Part shown: positions 47,672-56,315 of the stretch, one piece after another | Numbering within the stretch: position 1 is the stretch's first letter | Layout: each line of letters starts with the position of its first letter | Virus record (IMG/VR): IMGVR_UViG_3300030110_004345 | Span: 38,474 to 102,473 of that record | Direction: 5' to 3' (one strand) | DNA from: a virus | DNA: 64,000 bases | Position numbers and translations under genes: made by a program | The notes under the pieces: model-generated | What the model was told of the DNA's origin: nothing | Databases searched by the model: none | The model's input: only the letters and a program-made list of their open reading frames with translations

Positions 47672-48129
47672 TACTTATTCACTCCTGCGTCCACCGCAAA
47701 AACAACGGCTAAGGTTAAACCTATGCCGACCACTACACCACCCACTGCCCACCAAGTAGAGTAATCTTCTTTACCAGTCGCTATGTCTGATAATCTTTTT
47801 ATTTCTTCATCTTTGATATCTATTAATGTGGTGTGCTTTTCTTGTAAAGCGTCTAGACTAGCTTTTTGAGATTGTATGGTGAGATCTAGTCTTGCCTTTT
47901 GTTTACCCAACTCATATTGAAGTTTTAAATCAAATTGTTCTTCAAGGTATTTTTTATCTGAAAAAACTCTTGCTGCGGCAATATTATCCAACAGCACACC
48001 AGTGTAAGGTGCGTGTTCGCCTTTTGACAGTCCAGTTATTTTACCTTTTGGAAGGGGATCTTCCGCTAAACAAACTGGGGTATATGCCAATGAAAAGCAT
48101 AAAACTAGTGCTGTTATTTTACTCAACAT
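47671..48129 (-). CDS. Exported coiled-coil protein with C-terminal membrane anchor (spanin-like)
   Basis: 152 residues. A type I-looking signal peptide (about 1-22, MLSKITALVLCFSLAYTPVC ending LAED), a periplasmic Lys/Leu/Glu/Gln-rich coiled coil (about 62-116) and a C-terminal membrane segment (about 126-147, WAVGGVVVGIGLTLAVVFAV). No convincing lipobox is present, so it is not a classical o-spanin; the topology is closer to a unimolecular spanin lacking a lipid. It overlaps the preceding helical membrane gene by 11 bases, next to the holin. A lysis role is inferred from topology and context. Confidence 0.55.
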   Translation of the reverse strand: MLSKITALVLCFSLAYTPVCLAEDPLPKGKITGLSKGEHAPYTGVLLDNIAAARVFSDKKYLEEQFDLKLQYELGKQKARLDLTIQSQKASLDALQEKHTTLIDIKDEEIKRLSDIATGKEDYSTWWAVGGVVVGIGLTLAVVFAVDAGVNK

Positions 48130-48523
48130 AGTTTAGCCCATATCTTTCTGCTAAAACTTTTGCTAAATCATCAGGTCTGTCGTTATACTCTTTCACTATC
48201 TTTTTTATTTCCTGTTTTTTCTTTTTGCTTATTGCCATGTTTTTATCTTTATAGTCTTTCTCTAGCTGTAATAAGATAGTGTCATACTTTTTTAAAATGT
48301 TGTCTCTTGTCTCAATTTCTTTTCTATGTGTGTCTTCTATCGCTTTTATCTGATCTTCATAACTTTTAGAACGAATCTCTAATACGTCTAATGCTTTTGT
48401 CTTATTTCTAAACAAAAACCATAAAACCAGGGTGTAAATAATAACGGCTGGAACATACCAGTTGTGCTTTAACCAAGCCCAAGTTTTCTTTAAAGTTGAT
48501 TTTAAAGTCAATAAAGTTAACAT
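48119..48523 (-). CDS. Inner-membrane coiled-coil protein (i-spanin-like)
   Basis: 134 residues from the ATG at 48523, which overlaps the holin stop (TAATG). One membrane segment near residues 25-43 (YVPAVIIYTLVLWFLF) follows a basic cytoplasmic end, then a long charged coiled coil (about 50-115, KSYEDQIKAIEDTHRKEIET). This is the N-in, coil-out layout of i-spanins, which bridge to the outer membrane during Gram-negative lysis. The frame is open to 48541, but the shorter start fits the coupling. Confidence 0.55.
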   Translation of the reverse strand: MLTLLTLKSTLKKTWAWLKHNWYVPAVIIYTLVLWFLFRNKTKALDVLEIRSKSYEDQIKAIEDTHRKEIETRDNILKKYDTILLQLEKDYKDKNMAISKKKKQEIKKIVKEYNDRPDDLAKVLAERYGLNYVE

Positions 48524-48741
48524 TACTTTCCATGCTTCCATGTTGCAGCTATATCCGCGATGCCTTGGATACCAATATAAGCAAGTGAAACGGCTACCCA
48601 GTCTTCACTGGTTAGAGCACCACCTACTAACATAAAATAAGTAGCAGTCATCCAGACCATAAGCTTTCTTGAAAGCAATCTTCCTATTGTTTTATCTAAA
48701 AAAGGTTTTACTTGTTTTGCTTGCTCTTGAATCTCTGTCAT
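48523..48741 (-). CDS. Holin-like protein with two membrane segments
   Basis: 72 residues. A polar N terminus, then two hydrophobic segments at about 26-42 (KLMVWMTATYFMLVGGA) and 47-66 (DWVAVSLAYIGIQGIADIAA), and a short charged end (WKHGK). Size and topology match class II holins, which form lesions that release or activate the endolysin. It has a GGAGAT ribosome site and is coupled to the i-spanin-like gene. No endolysin gene adjoins; the transglycosylase at 3.3 kb is the only muralytic enzyme seen. Confidence 0.6.
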   Translation of the reverse strand: MTEIQEQAKQVKPFLDKTIGRLLSRKLMVWMTATYFMLVGGALTSEDWVAVSLAYIGIQGIADIAATWKHGK

Positions 48742-48751
48742 CTTTTATCTC

Positions 48752-50044
48752 CTATGTTTCTGCTTTATATGGTTTTCCATCTGGAGTTTTTCCTCTTATA
48801 TTTGCTGGTCCGGGGATTGTTACATAGTAAGGTGCTTGTCTATTTGACTCTGATCTCGGAAAAGCCCTAGTGAATAATTTATTTGCGGTGGAGTGTATTG
48901 TAAAACTCCCACCAAATTTTCTAGAAAAATCTTCCCCATTGTCATCATCTTGCCAATAGGGAATTGGTATAAATTCAAAAGCACCCATGTCGTATGCAGC
49001 ACCCTGCGGTCTGCTTGTTCCATTAAAGTCGACTGTAACAGAAGCGATTGTTTTACCTGTGTCAATACAAGGAGATCCCTCTTGAAGTTGAAGCCCCTCG
49101 GGAAAACTTGATTCATTAACAAATTGCGGATCAGCTATGACCTCGCCCCTTCCATCTGTTGCTCCCGCACCGGTGTTGTCTTTTATTGGTCCATTATCCG
49201 TACCAAAGGTACCAGCGACACAATTATTTGAATACGAAAGGTCTGCATCTATTCCTGTTAAGGCAACGTTTACACTACCACCGTTTATATTTTTGATAAT
49301 TGTATTTTCAACTACGCCGGCGCGAATGATTGTGGTGCCGCTGTTCCCGCGATCCACCAATATCGTACAATTTCTTACTATAAAGTTATGATCGTTTCCG
49401 CTGCTGTCGTCAATATAGTTATTAGATGTTGTTGATGCAGTGTTATGAAAAATAGAATTTTTAAATAATACGTGTTGGTCGTCACCACCGTTATTAACAA
49501 TTATCGTGTCTGCACATGTAGCCTTAACTTCACAGCGATTCAATAGATTAGGTATATCAGCCGTGGCTCGTCCCGGATCATTGAAAATGTTAACATTTGT
49601 CATTTGTTGAAATGTACAATCGGTAAATTGTATTGTCGGATTGCCATTGCTGACGGTGTTGGTTGTGCATATATCATTGCCACTTCCATTAAAGTCACGA
49701 AAAGTAATGCCTTGAAAAGCGATTACTGTACTGGCTGGTGCGTTTGCCCCATTAAAAGCTGGTCCTGTGCTAGAGGCTCGGGCGCCTGCACCTGTAAATG
49801 CGGGGGTTTGTCCTTCGGCTGCAACGAAGTTAATGCTTCTAGATGCGAAACATCTACTTTGGGTGTTGCTAAGTCCTGAAAGCGTTTCGCCTGGATTGTA
49901 AGTATTAGAGTCTAATATTCGTATTGTGCCCCCGTCTGAAGGATCCAAGCGAGCTATTCCCGCTCGTAGACTTTTTACAGGTCGGGCTTCGGCACCATCA
50001 AAGCTATCATTACCACTAGTATCTGAAACAAATATTGTAGTCAT
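48752..50044 (-). CDS. Right-handed beta-helix protein (putative spike or adhesin)
   Basis: 430 residues. Starts MTTIFVSDTSGNDSFDGAEA, the opening of many pectate-lyase-like beta-helix proteins. The body (about 70-330) repeats short Asn/Ile/Phe strands (FQGITFRDF, FKNSIFHN, VRNCTILVD, VENTIIKNI). GSPCIDTGKTIASVTVDFNG with RPQGAAYDMGAFEF is the standard closing turn of this family. A C-terminal domain of about 75 residues follows. No catalytic residues can be named. It lies next to lysis and fibre genes, so surface binding or polysaccharide cleavage is the likely role. Confidence 0.75.
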   Translation of the reverse strand: MTTIFVSDTSGNDSFDGAEARPVKSLRAGIARLDPSDGGTIRILDSNTYNPGETLSGLSNTQSRCFASRSINFVAAEGQTPAFTGAGARASSTGPAFNGANAPASTVIAFQGITFRDFNGSGNDICTTNTVSNGNPTIQFTDCTFQQMTNVNIFNDPGRATADIPNLLNRCEVKATCADTIIVNNGGDDQHVLFKNSIFHNTASTTSNNYIDDSSGNDHNFIVRNCTILVDRGNSGTTIIRAGVVENTIIKNINGGSVNVALTGIDADLSYSNNCVAGTFGTDNGPIKDNTGAGATDGRGEVIADPQFVNESSFPEGLQLQEGSPCIDTGKTIASVTVDFNGTSRPQGAAYDMGAFEFIPIPYWQDDDNGEDFSRKFGGSFTIHSTANKLFTRAFPRSESNRQAPYYVTIPGPANIRGKTPDGKPYKAET

Positions 50045-50052
50045 TTAGAACC

Positions 50053-53000
50053 TCAAATCATAATGTGTGCGAACCCCTCTTTTTTATCAATCGTGATTTG
50101 TTGGTCCACACAATCTTTAAGATGGTCAAGGTGAGAAATCAAAATGACCGTTTTAAAGTATGTCTTAATTAGTTCTAAAATTGAAATAAAACCATCCATA
50201 TTCTCGGCATCTAACGCAGTCCCCGGCTCATCAAGAATAAAGACGTTAGACTTTGGAAGAGATGATACAGATAGAAGGGCAAGACGAATAGCCATTGCTG
50301 CTAGCGTCTTCTCTGCGCCTGAGCCCATTTCAATAGGGCGACGATCATATTTTGGATGCTTAATAAATATATTAAGTCTTTTTTCTTCTGCCTCAAAGAA
50401 AATCTCAAAGTCTACAACGTTGGCTAAGATGCGAGACATTTCATCATTGATAATAGGCAGCTTCTTTTTGATAATGTCATAAGCAATGCCGTTAGGGTGC
50501 ATACACTTCATTAGAAGGTCAAAGGCTGTCATCTCGTTTTGTAGATTATGTAGCCATTCTTTCTTTTCTTGTAGTGTCTTAACCTTTTGAGCTAGTGAGC
50601 CATTCTCTCTGTGGAGTTTTAGCAACTCGTCTTGGCAGCATTTTATATCCTTTTGTTTTGTTAATAAAGCTTTCGCTACTTTTGCCAACTCCAAAGTAAA
50701 CAATTCTTTATTTTCTATAAGGTCTTTGTTTTTATTATAGTCATTAATCAAAAGGTTGAGCTTCTGAACTTCGTTCTGTGCTGTAAGTATGGAGTTCTCC
50801 CACTTACCCTTTTCAAGATCGGTTTTAAGAACAACTTTTTCAGCTTCTCTTCGCTTCTCCATTAGTTTTTTGTATTTTTCTAGATGTGAGTTTATTTTTT
50901 CTTCGTCAGTCTTATTCAGTAGACTTTCTGCTTTATGCTTTTGCTCGTTTATCGATTGAACTTGTCCCACGAGATCTACTAGGGTTTCTTTCGAAGCGTG
51001 AGCGTCTTTGATAAACTTACAAGACTTGAACTTATCTCCACAAGGAACATCGCCAAGAAGCTTTACTTTTTTCTCGTTTAGTTTTTTAAGATTCTCTGCG
51101 TTTTCTAGCTCCATTAGAAGATTGCTTATTTTGAGAAGTTTTTCGTCTATTTCGTCTTTTTGATTTTTCACGGAGACTATATCAAAAGATTCCTCAAACT
51201 TCCCAATCTTGTCTAAAAGTTCTTTCTTTTCAGCAAGTATTATATCACACTGACTAACACTGGTGTTGTAAGTCTGGATATTCTGTTCTTGTTTAGTTTT
51301 TTTCTGTAGAACTTCGTCAATGTTAATGACTTCTGCCGGAATAGAACTTATCTTTGTTTCAAGATCTTTTTTGTCCATTTGTAGAGACATTAACTCGCCG
51401 TTTAGTTTCTCACAGGTTTGGTTTTGCTCCTGTATGTTGTTTTCAGAAAACATCATTTGTTTTTCTATTTCATAGATTTCGCTATCATAGTCAATATCTT
51501 CTGCTTTACGGAGTGCGCCGCGAAGATCTGTTGCCTCGTCTTTGATCAACTTATACTTTTTCTCAAAGAACTGGAGGTCTAGAAACTTTGCGAGTGCTTC
51601 TTTCCTTTTTGTAGAACCATCGTTGATAAAACGAAGAGAGTCAATCTGCGAAGACATAGAAGTCATTAGGAAATCATCGACGTTGCCAAAATGATTTCTG
51701 ATAATAGCGTCAGTTTCATTTCTAGTCGTGCCGTTGAGAATGGTTTCTTCTTCCGTTACAATATCTTTTACCTTAAATAAAATATCTGTTTTGGCTTCTA
51801 CTGTTTCGTCGCCTCTAAGTTTTTTGATATACTTTTCGCTTTTGCGTTCGATTGTATAACTTTTAGGTCCAACATCGATTGTAACTGAACCAAGAGCTTC
51901 TTCTTTGTTTTGATTGATAATGTTGAGGTTTTTACGTTCGTTCTTGCTTGTTGAGTTGAAGATAGTGTAGAGCATACTATCGACAACTGAGGACTTACCA
52001 GAAAAGTTTTTACCAAAAATGCCGATGATACCGTTTAACTTATCAAAGTTTATAGAGTTGTCCTCGCCATAGTTAAATAAGTTATTCCACTGCATAGAGC
52101 GCAAGTTCCAGTTTATATTGCGCTGAACGTCTTCTTTTTCCGCTAAGGCGGTATTACATTTGCGATTTAGTTCATATACCGCTTCTAACTGCTCGTCTGT
52201 CGCCTCAAAGTCTTTTAAATACTCTTTGATAAGTTTTTCTTGAACTGTGACGTCACGTAGATTGTCTTCTACATCGTCAGTTGCCAGATCTTCGACGCTG
52301 CCTCTTTGACCAGCAGAGCGGTTTAGATAACCAATGCTTTCTGGTTTAAATCTGTGTTTGGCTGCGTCAATAGCTCGTCTCATCGTGCTAACAGGCAGAC
52401 TATTTTCTGAAACAAGACGAATACGAGCACCCAAAGGGCAATCTGTATTTTTGGGCAATCGACCAGTTCTAGTTAGATTGATAGTGACGAAAGGCTTTGG
52501 ATTTGGAATTACGACATGCTTCACCGTAAAGTTTTCTTTGTCTTGGATATCCCAAATAAGAAAACCTTTATCATTCGTCTCTCCGAAGTTCTGCTGAACA
52601 GTAGAACCTGGATACCGTATTTTTCCTGCGTCGTCTAGTGCTTGATTTGTTTTATGGATGTCGCCTAAAAAGGCGTAGTCGAATTCGTCAAAGATCGATA
52701 TCTCGTTTTCTCCGTGCTGCATTGTCCAGCCGACATCCGTGCGGCAATTTGAAATAGACCCGTGATACAGACCAATGTTAATAACATTATAGTCGGTAGG
52801 ATCTCTCCAATTATCCCTATCAAATACGCTAAGAACGTTGAGACATATTTCTTCATTTATTTTTACCTCTCCGCTATTCTTCAACAAGAAGAGGTTTGGA
52901 AGATCCAAAGCTTCAACTATTGGAGTAATAGCATCTTCTCGGCTACTATTTTTCAAGTTGCCGTCATGGTTTCCAAGTATTATATAGGTCGGTGCGACAG

Positions 53001-53211
53001 AACTTAACCCACTTAGGAATTCTGAACACATTTTTACAAACTCAGGAGAGATGTTTGTCTTGGAGTGTGCGATATCTCCACAATGAATAATATAATCTAC
53101 CTTTTCTTCGCGTAAGTGCTCGTAAAGTTTAGAGAAAACCTCACGATACTCTGTGTGATATTTCAGATTTTTTATGTGCGTATCCGCGATATGGGCGATT
53201 TTATAACTCAT
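50053..53211 (-). CDS. Fused SbcD-SbcC (gp47-gp46) recombination nuclease
   Basis: 1052 residues in one frame joining the two T4 subunits. Residues 1 to about 330 are the Mre11/SbcD phosphoesterase: D10-x-H12, G45-D46, G80-N81-H82-D83, H150, and G183-D184-I-H186. From about 375 comes the Rad50/SbcC ATPase: Walker A G400-KNFS-G405-K-S, a long coiled coil with a zinc-hook-like CGDKFKSC (C-x6-C rather than CxxC), signature MGSGAEKTLAAMAIR, Walker B VFILDEPGTALD and the switch His in VILISH. It would process DNA ends for UvsX recombination. The join passes through a helical linker (about 320-370) with no stop codon or overlap. Confidence 0.93.
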   Translation of the reverse strand: MSYKIAHIADTHIKNLKYHTEYREVFSKLYEHLREEKVDYIIHCGDIAHSKTNISPEFVKMCSEFLSGLSSVAPTYIILGNHDGNLKNSSREDAITPIVEALDLPNLFLLKNSGEVKINEEICLNVLSVFDRDNWRDPTDYNVINIGLYHGSISNCRTDVGWTMQHGENEISIFDEFDYAFLGDIHKTNQALDDAGKIRYPGSTVQQNFGETNDKGFLIWDIQDKENFTVKHVVIPNPKPFVTINLTRTGRLPKNTDCPLGARIRLVSENSLPVSTMRRAIDAAKHRFKPESIGYLNRSAGQRGSVEDLATDDVEDNLRDVTVQEKLIKEYLKDFEATDEQLEAVYELNRKCNTALAEKEDVQRNINWNLRSMQWNNLFNYGEDNSINFDKLNGIIGIFGKNFSGKSSVVDSMLYTIFNSTSKNERKNLNIINQNKEEALGSVTIDVGPKSYTIERKSEKYIKKLRGDETVEAKTDILFKVKDIVTEEETILNGTTRNETDAIIRNHFGNVDDFLMTSMSSQIDSLRFINDGSTKRKEALAKFLDLQFFEKKYKLIKDEATDLRGALRKAEDIDYDSEIYEIEKQMMFSENNIQEQNQTCEKLNGELMSLQMDKKDLETKISSIPAEVINIDEVLQKKTKQEQNIQTYNTSVSQCDIILAEKKELLDKIGKFEESFDIVSVKNQKDEIDEKLLKISNLLMELENAENLKKLNEKKVKLLGDVPCGDKFKSCKFIKDAHASKETLVDLVGQVQSINEQKHKAESLLNKTDEEKINSHLEKYKKLMEKRREAEKVVLKTDLEKGKWENSILTAQNEVQKLNLLINDYNKNKDLIENKELFTLELAKVAKALLTKQKDIKCCQDELLKLHRENGSLAQKVKTLQEKKEWLHNLQNEMTAFDLLMKCMHPNGIAYDIIKKKLPIINDEMSRILANVVDFEIFFEAEEKRLNIFIKHPKYDRRPIEMGSGAEKTLAAMAIRLALLSVSSLPKSNVFILDEPGTALDAENMDGFISILELIKTYFKTVILISHLDHLKDCVDQQITIDKKEGFAHIMI

Positions 53212-54127
53212 TCATGCTCCAATAAATATTAAAAATACTTTCTAAATTAATTTGCGATGCATCTGATTTCAACTCTTCTGCCTCTGTTTTTGTTATGGAA
53301 CCGATATCATCTATTTCTGAAGTATCTAGCTTGTATACGTCTAGTCCGTATTCTAATAACAGAGATATAATTTTCATTGACTTATTTAATGCATCTTCGT
53401 CCAAGCCAATATAAACTTTTGTTTGTTTTTCTACAATCTTTTTAAATAACTTTGTCGTTTCCTTCAAGGTTGAACCAAGAATGGGAATAGAGTTTTTCAT
53501 TTTGATAGAATCAAACGGACCCTCTACAAGAGTTATCGGTTTGTTCCAATCAATCAAAAGATCATTAAAAATAATATTTTTTGACGCTGGTGGATTTTTA
53601 TAAGACAGCCAATCACCGCTATAAGACCGTGCTGTAAAATAATTACAATTACCCTCATCGTCAAAGGACGGTATTATTATACGCTTTTTATACTTACCTG
53701 TCAAGCAAAATCCTATCTTATGATATAATATATCTTTTTGTCCTATACCTCTGGACCATAAGTAAGATATAGCTTCGTCAGCAGCAGGGGGCAAACCTTT
53801 CTTTGCTAGACACATATATTCTGGTGGGATATCCACAGGTTGCAACTTTTCTTCTGGCTGATTAAAAATCAAGTCCATTGTGGAAAAGTCGACCTCTTGA
53901 TCTAGCAGAGCCCAATCATGACGGTCATCAATTGATCCAAAGCGTTTTATGAGATAGGATATCGCGCCTTTTGTATCGCAAACCCAACATTTAAAAAAAC
54001 CTTTGGTCACATTGACTGACAGTTTCTTTTTGTGGTGTTTACAAAAGGGGCAATGATGGAGTGTCTCGTCTCTTGAGTCATATCCAGATCCAAGGACTTC
54101 TTTTAGAATAGTTTTTTTATTTCTCAT
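53201..54127 (-). CDS. DNA primase, DnaG/gp61 type
   Basis: 308 residues. An N-terminal zinc-binding domain (C26-P-F-C29 ... C47-W-V-C50) for template recognition is followed by a Toprim fold: ITLVEGPFDSIKMKN near 197-211 with the catalytic Glu, and VYIGLDEDALNKSM near 238-251 with the D-x-D. It makes RNA primers with the helicase at 7.4-8.8 kb. Length is close to T4 gp61 (342 residues). It overlaps the recombination nuclease gene by 11 bases. Confidence 0.9.
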   Translation of the reverse strand: MRNKKTILKEVLGSGYDSRDETLHHCPFCKHHKKKLSVNVTKGFFKCWVCDTKGAISYLIKRFGSIDDRHDWALLDQEVDFSTMDLIFNQPEEKLQPVDIPPEYMCLAKKGLPPAADEAISYLWSRGIGQKDILYHKIGFCLTGKYKKRIIIPSFDDEGNCNYFTARSYSGDWLSYKNPPASKNIIFNDLLIDWNKPITLVEGPFDSIKMKNSIPILGSTLKETTKLFKKIVEKQTKVYIGLDEDALNKSMKIISLLLEYGLDVYKLDTSEIDDIGSITKTEAEELKSDASQINLESIFNIYWSMNEL

Positions 54128-54585
54128 TTAGAATGTTTGTCTGCGACTACTGAAGCTGCAAAAGAATCAGGCTTGATCTTACAAGCGAATCCAGATCCAA
54201 CTGCGTAGCCTACTAGCATTTTAGCCATAGGTGAGGTTCTATTATTACATTCTTCTGGTGAAATGTCAATATGTATTTCTACATTTGTTGTTGGGCATAA
54301 TTCTGTTATCTTCATTGCCATATTTATTGACTTCTCAGCTTCCTTAAGAATGCGGTTGTAAAATCTATCAGGGTCATTATACTTTTCTATTTTATAAAAG
54401 TAAAGACCTCCTTTTTGATTTTGAGCGCCGACGAGGACAATAGTGGTTGTAAATGTGCATTTTCCCGTTTTTACATGAGAATCTGTTCCTACAATAACCT
54501 GTCCTTTGTTTTTATTATGAGTTTTTATTTTTTGTGTGATATCGAAAAAGTTAATGGATTTACCTGCACCGGTAGTCCAGTTCAT
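54124..54585 (-). CDS. YkuK/DUF458-like RNase H-fold protein
   Basis: 153 residues. VIVGTDSHVKTGKCTFTTTI near 30-50 provides an Asp at a first strand (G-T-D-S-H), then a hairpin; the middle helix (DRFYNRILKEAEKSINMAMK) and VEIHIDISPEECNN supply further acidic residues, and ACKIKPDSFAASVVADKHSK ends the fold. This order matches the Bacillus YkuK-type family of unknown function with an RNase H-like core. It is co-translated with the RuvC-like resolvase and the primase, so a DNA or RNA processing role is likely. Confidence 0.7.
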   Translation of the reverse strand: MNWTTGAGKSINFFDITQKIKTHNKNKGQVIVGTDSHVKTGKCTFTTTIVLVGAQNQKGGLYFYKIEKYNDPDRFYNRILKEAEKSINMAMKITELCPTTNVEIHIDISPEECNNRTSPMAKMLVGYAVGSGFACKIKPDSFAASVVADKHSK

Positions 54586-55094
54586 TTTAGCCCTGCCTTT
54601 GCTACTACTATTGCATCAGCAATATCAAAGTATTTTGGTCTAGGATTACCTTTGTGTGTATATTCTACACTAAAGTCAGGGTAGTTGTCAAGCACCCATT
54701 GTAGGATTTGTTTTTTTGTATCTTTACCCTTTTGAACCTTTATTTCGTTAAGTTTTCGTGCTTGCTGGGCAGTAAAGTAGGTTGGTTGATGCTTGAACGT
54801 CTCATAACATATCCACGACACTGTGCCATTAAACTTTTGCAATGCTGCCATAGTTTTTGCTGTAGAGCCTCCAGAACCAAAAAACATAAAAGGTTTCTCT
54901 ATAAATACCTTCTGGATGGGGTATTGTGCTTTTAGTTCTTGTAGTCCGTCTTTAACGTGTTGAATTTTATCAAAAAATGTTTCAAACTTATTTTTATTTC
55001 TTGTGTCCCAAACGCCAGAGCGGATTATTTCACCTTCCCCGTCTAAGATACAAAACCCAGTTATACTGGTGCTTATATCTAATCCTAAAATCAT
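54582..55094 (-). CDS. RuvC-like Holliday junction resolvase
   Basis: 170 residues, RNase H-like fold. D6 in MILGLDISTS, E66 in KVFIEKPFM, and D157/D160 in FDIADAIVVAKAG form the four-acid metal site of RuvC-type nucleases, with lengths between them normal for the family. T4 resolves branches with the unrelated gp49 endonuclease VII. The gene precedes the YkuK-like gene, primase and recombination nuclease in one transcript, so it probably processes branched intermediates before packaging. Confidence 0.85.
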   Translation of the reverse strand: MILGLDISTSITGFCILDGEGEIIRSGVWDTRNKNKFETFFDKIQHVKDGLQELKAQYPIQKVFIEKPFMFFGSGGSTAKTMAALQKFNGTVSWICYETFKHQPTYFTAQQARKLNEIKVQKGKDTKKQILQWVLDNYPDFSVEYTHKGNPRPKYFDIADAIVVAKAGLK

Positions 55095-55108
55095 TGTAGT
55101 TATTTCCT

Positions 55109-56314
55109 TTAAATGTCTAGTTTTAATCTAAACGTGTAGTCTATATCTTCTTTCTTTTTAACTGGTTTCGATAGGTTTGCTATAGCAATAAGATTTTTGT
55201 TTTCGTCGTAAATGCCCACTTTACTAATAAATGTTTGCGGTTTAAATTCTTCATTGTAGTCATGAAAAGAGGAGCTTATGGTGTTTTTTACCCCAACTGT
55301 ATTATTTTGAAAATAGCCGCCTGCGCCAGAACTTGGAGATTTATCATCGTTATACTTTACATATGTTGGATTTGGAGAGAAATTTAGATCTCCCAGTGGG
55401 GCATCGCAATTCATAGTTATTGTATTTATGTAATTTGTGCCTTGAAAGTTTAATGCAAAACTCGCAGAAGGTGTTATGTCCGCTGGAGCAAGACCGTCAT
55501 TTGCACCAGCACAAAAATCTCTCCAGCTACCTCGTCTCGTGCCAATGCCAAAATCAAAGTTATCTTCAGTTAGATTCCAACTACCTGTCAATAAGATAAA
55601 ACCTTCATTGTATAGAACCACACCGGCAACTTTATCAGCACCATTTGCTTGAGCAAAAGCAGTGCCACTAGTTTGTATTAGTTCACCATTACGATAAATA
55701 TCCTCACAACGTGAAACCAAAGTTCCTGATATGTAAAAATCTAATTTAACAGAATTTCTACGAATCTCTGAACTATAGAAAATACTAGGTATACTTATCA
55801 AGGTAACATTTTGTGATTCCTTGTCTCCCAATGATGAAGAAAACGCATAATGATTACTTACTGGCTTGTAATAGTTTAAAGTATTTTTTAAAGCCAACAA
55901 GTGAGAACCTGTCGGATTCGTTGCCGACTCAAACGTTTCTCTCACAATTGAAGAAGAAAGTGGATAACTACCTGTTATTATATCACCATATAGGAATTGA
56001 TTAAAGGCATTATCACTAATTGTGGCAAAAGAGTTCAAAGAAGAGTCTTTTGTTATAAAAGGAAAGATCCTTGCTTTTACTCCGGCATCAGTGTCTGGGT
56101 CATATGTGTGGTCTGCGAGATTTCTATCTACGTTTAATTCGTATAGACTAACATGCCCAACTGGTACATTAGTAACATTATTGGTATTTGCACCAATTAT
56201 TTTATTTTTATTGTTATAATAGATTTCCGCATTATTAACAAAAAATACATTGTCTGGATAGGTTTTGATCCTATTCTTCAATACATCTTTTGGACCAAAC
56301 TTATAATAAGACAT
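55109..56314 (-). CDS. Structural protein, baseplate wedge type (paralogue A)
   Basis: 401 residues, beta-rich, no recognised family. The C terminus, FSPNPTYVKYNDD then ISKVGIYDENKNLIAIANLS and KPVKKKEDIDYTFRLKLDI, is shared with the adjacent 360-residue protein, which shows they are paralogues. VLYNEGFILLTGSW and VTLISIPSIFYSSEIRRNSV also have equivalents there. The group sits between baseplate genes and DNA genes. A baseplate or short-fibre attachment role is inferred. Confidence 0.75.
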   Translation of the reverse strand: MSYYKFGPKDVLKNRIKTYPDNVFFVNNAEIYYNNKNKIIGANTNNVTNVPVGHVSLYELNVDRNLADHTYDPDTDAGVKARIFPFITKDSSLNSFATISDNAFNQFLYGDIITGSYPLSSSIVRETFESATNPTGSHLLALKNTLNYYKPVSNHYAFSSSLGDKESQNVTLISIPSIFYSSEIRRNSVKLDFYISGTLVSRCEDIYRNGELIQTSGTAFAQANGADKVAGVVLYNEGFILLTGSWNLTEDNFDFGIGTRRGSWRDFCAGANDGLAPADITPSASFALNFQGTNYINTITMNCDAPLGDLNFSPNPTYVKYNDDKSPSSGAGGYFQNNTVGVKNTISSSFHDYNEEFKPQTFISKVGIYDENKNLIAIANLSKPVKKKEDIDYTFRLKLDI

Positions 56315-56315
56315 T

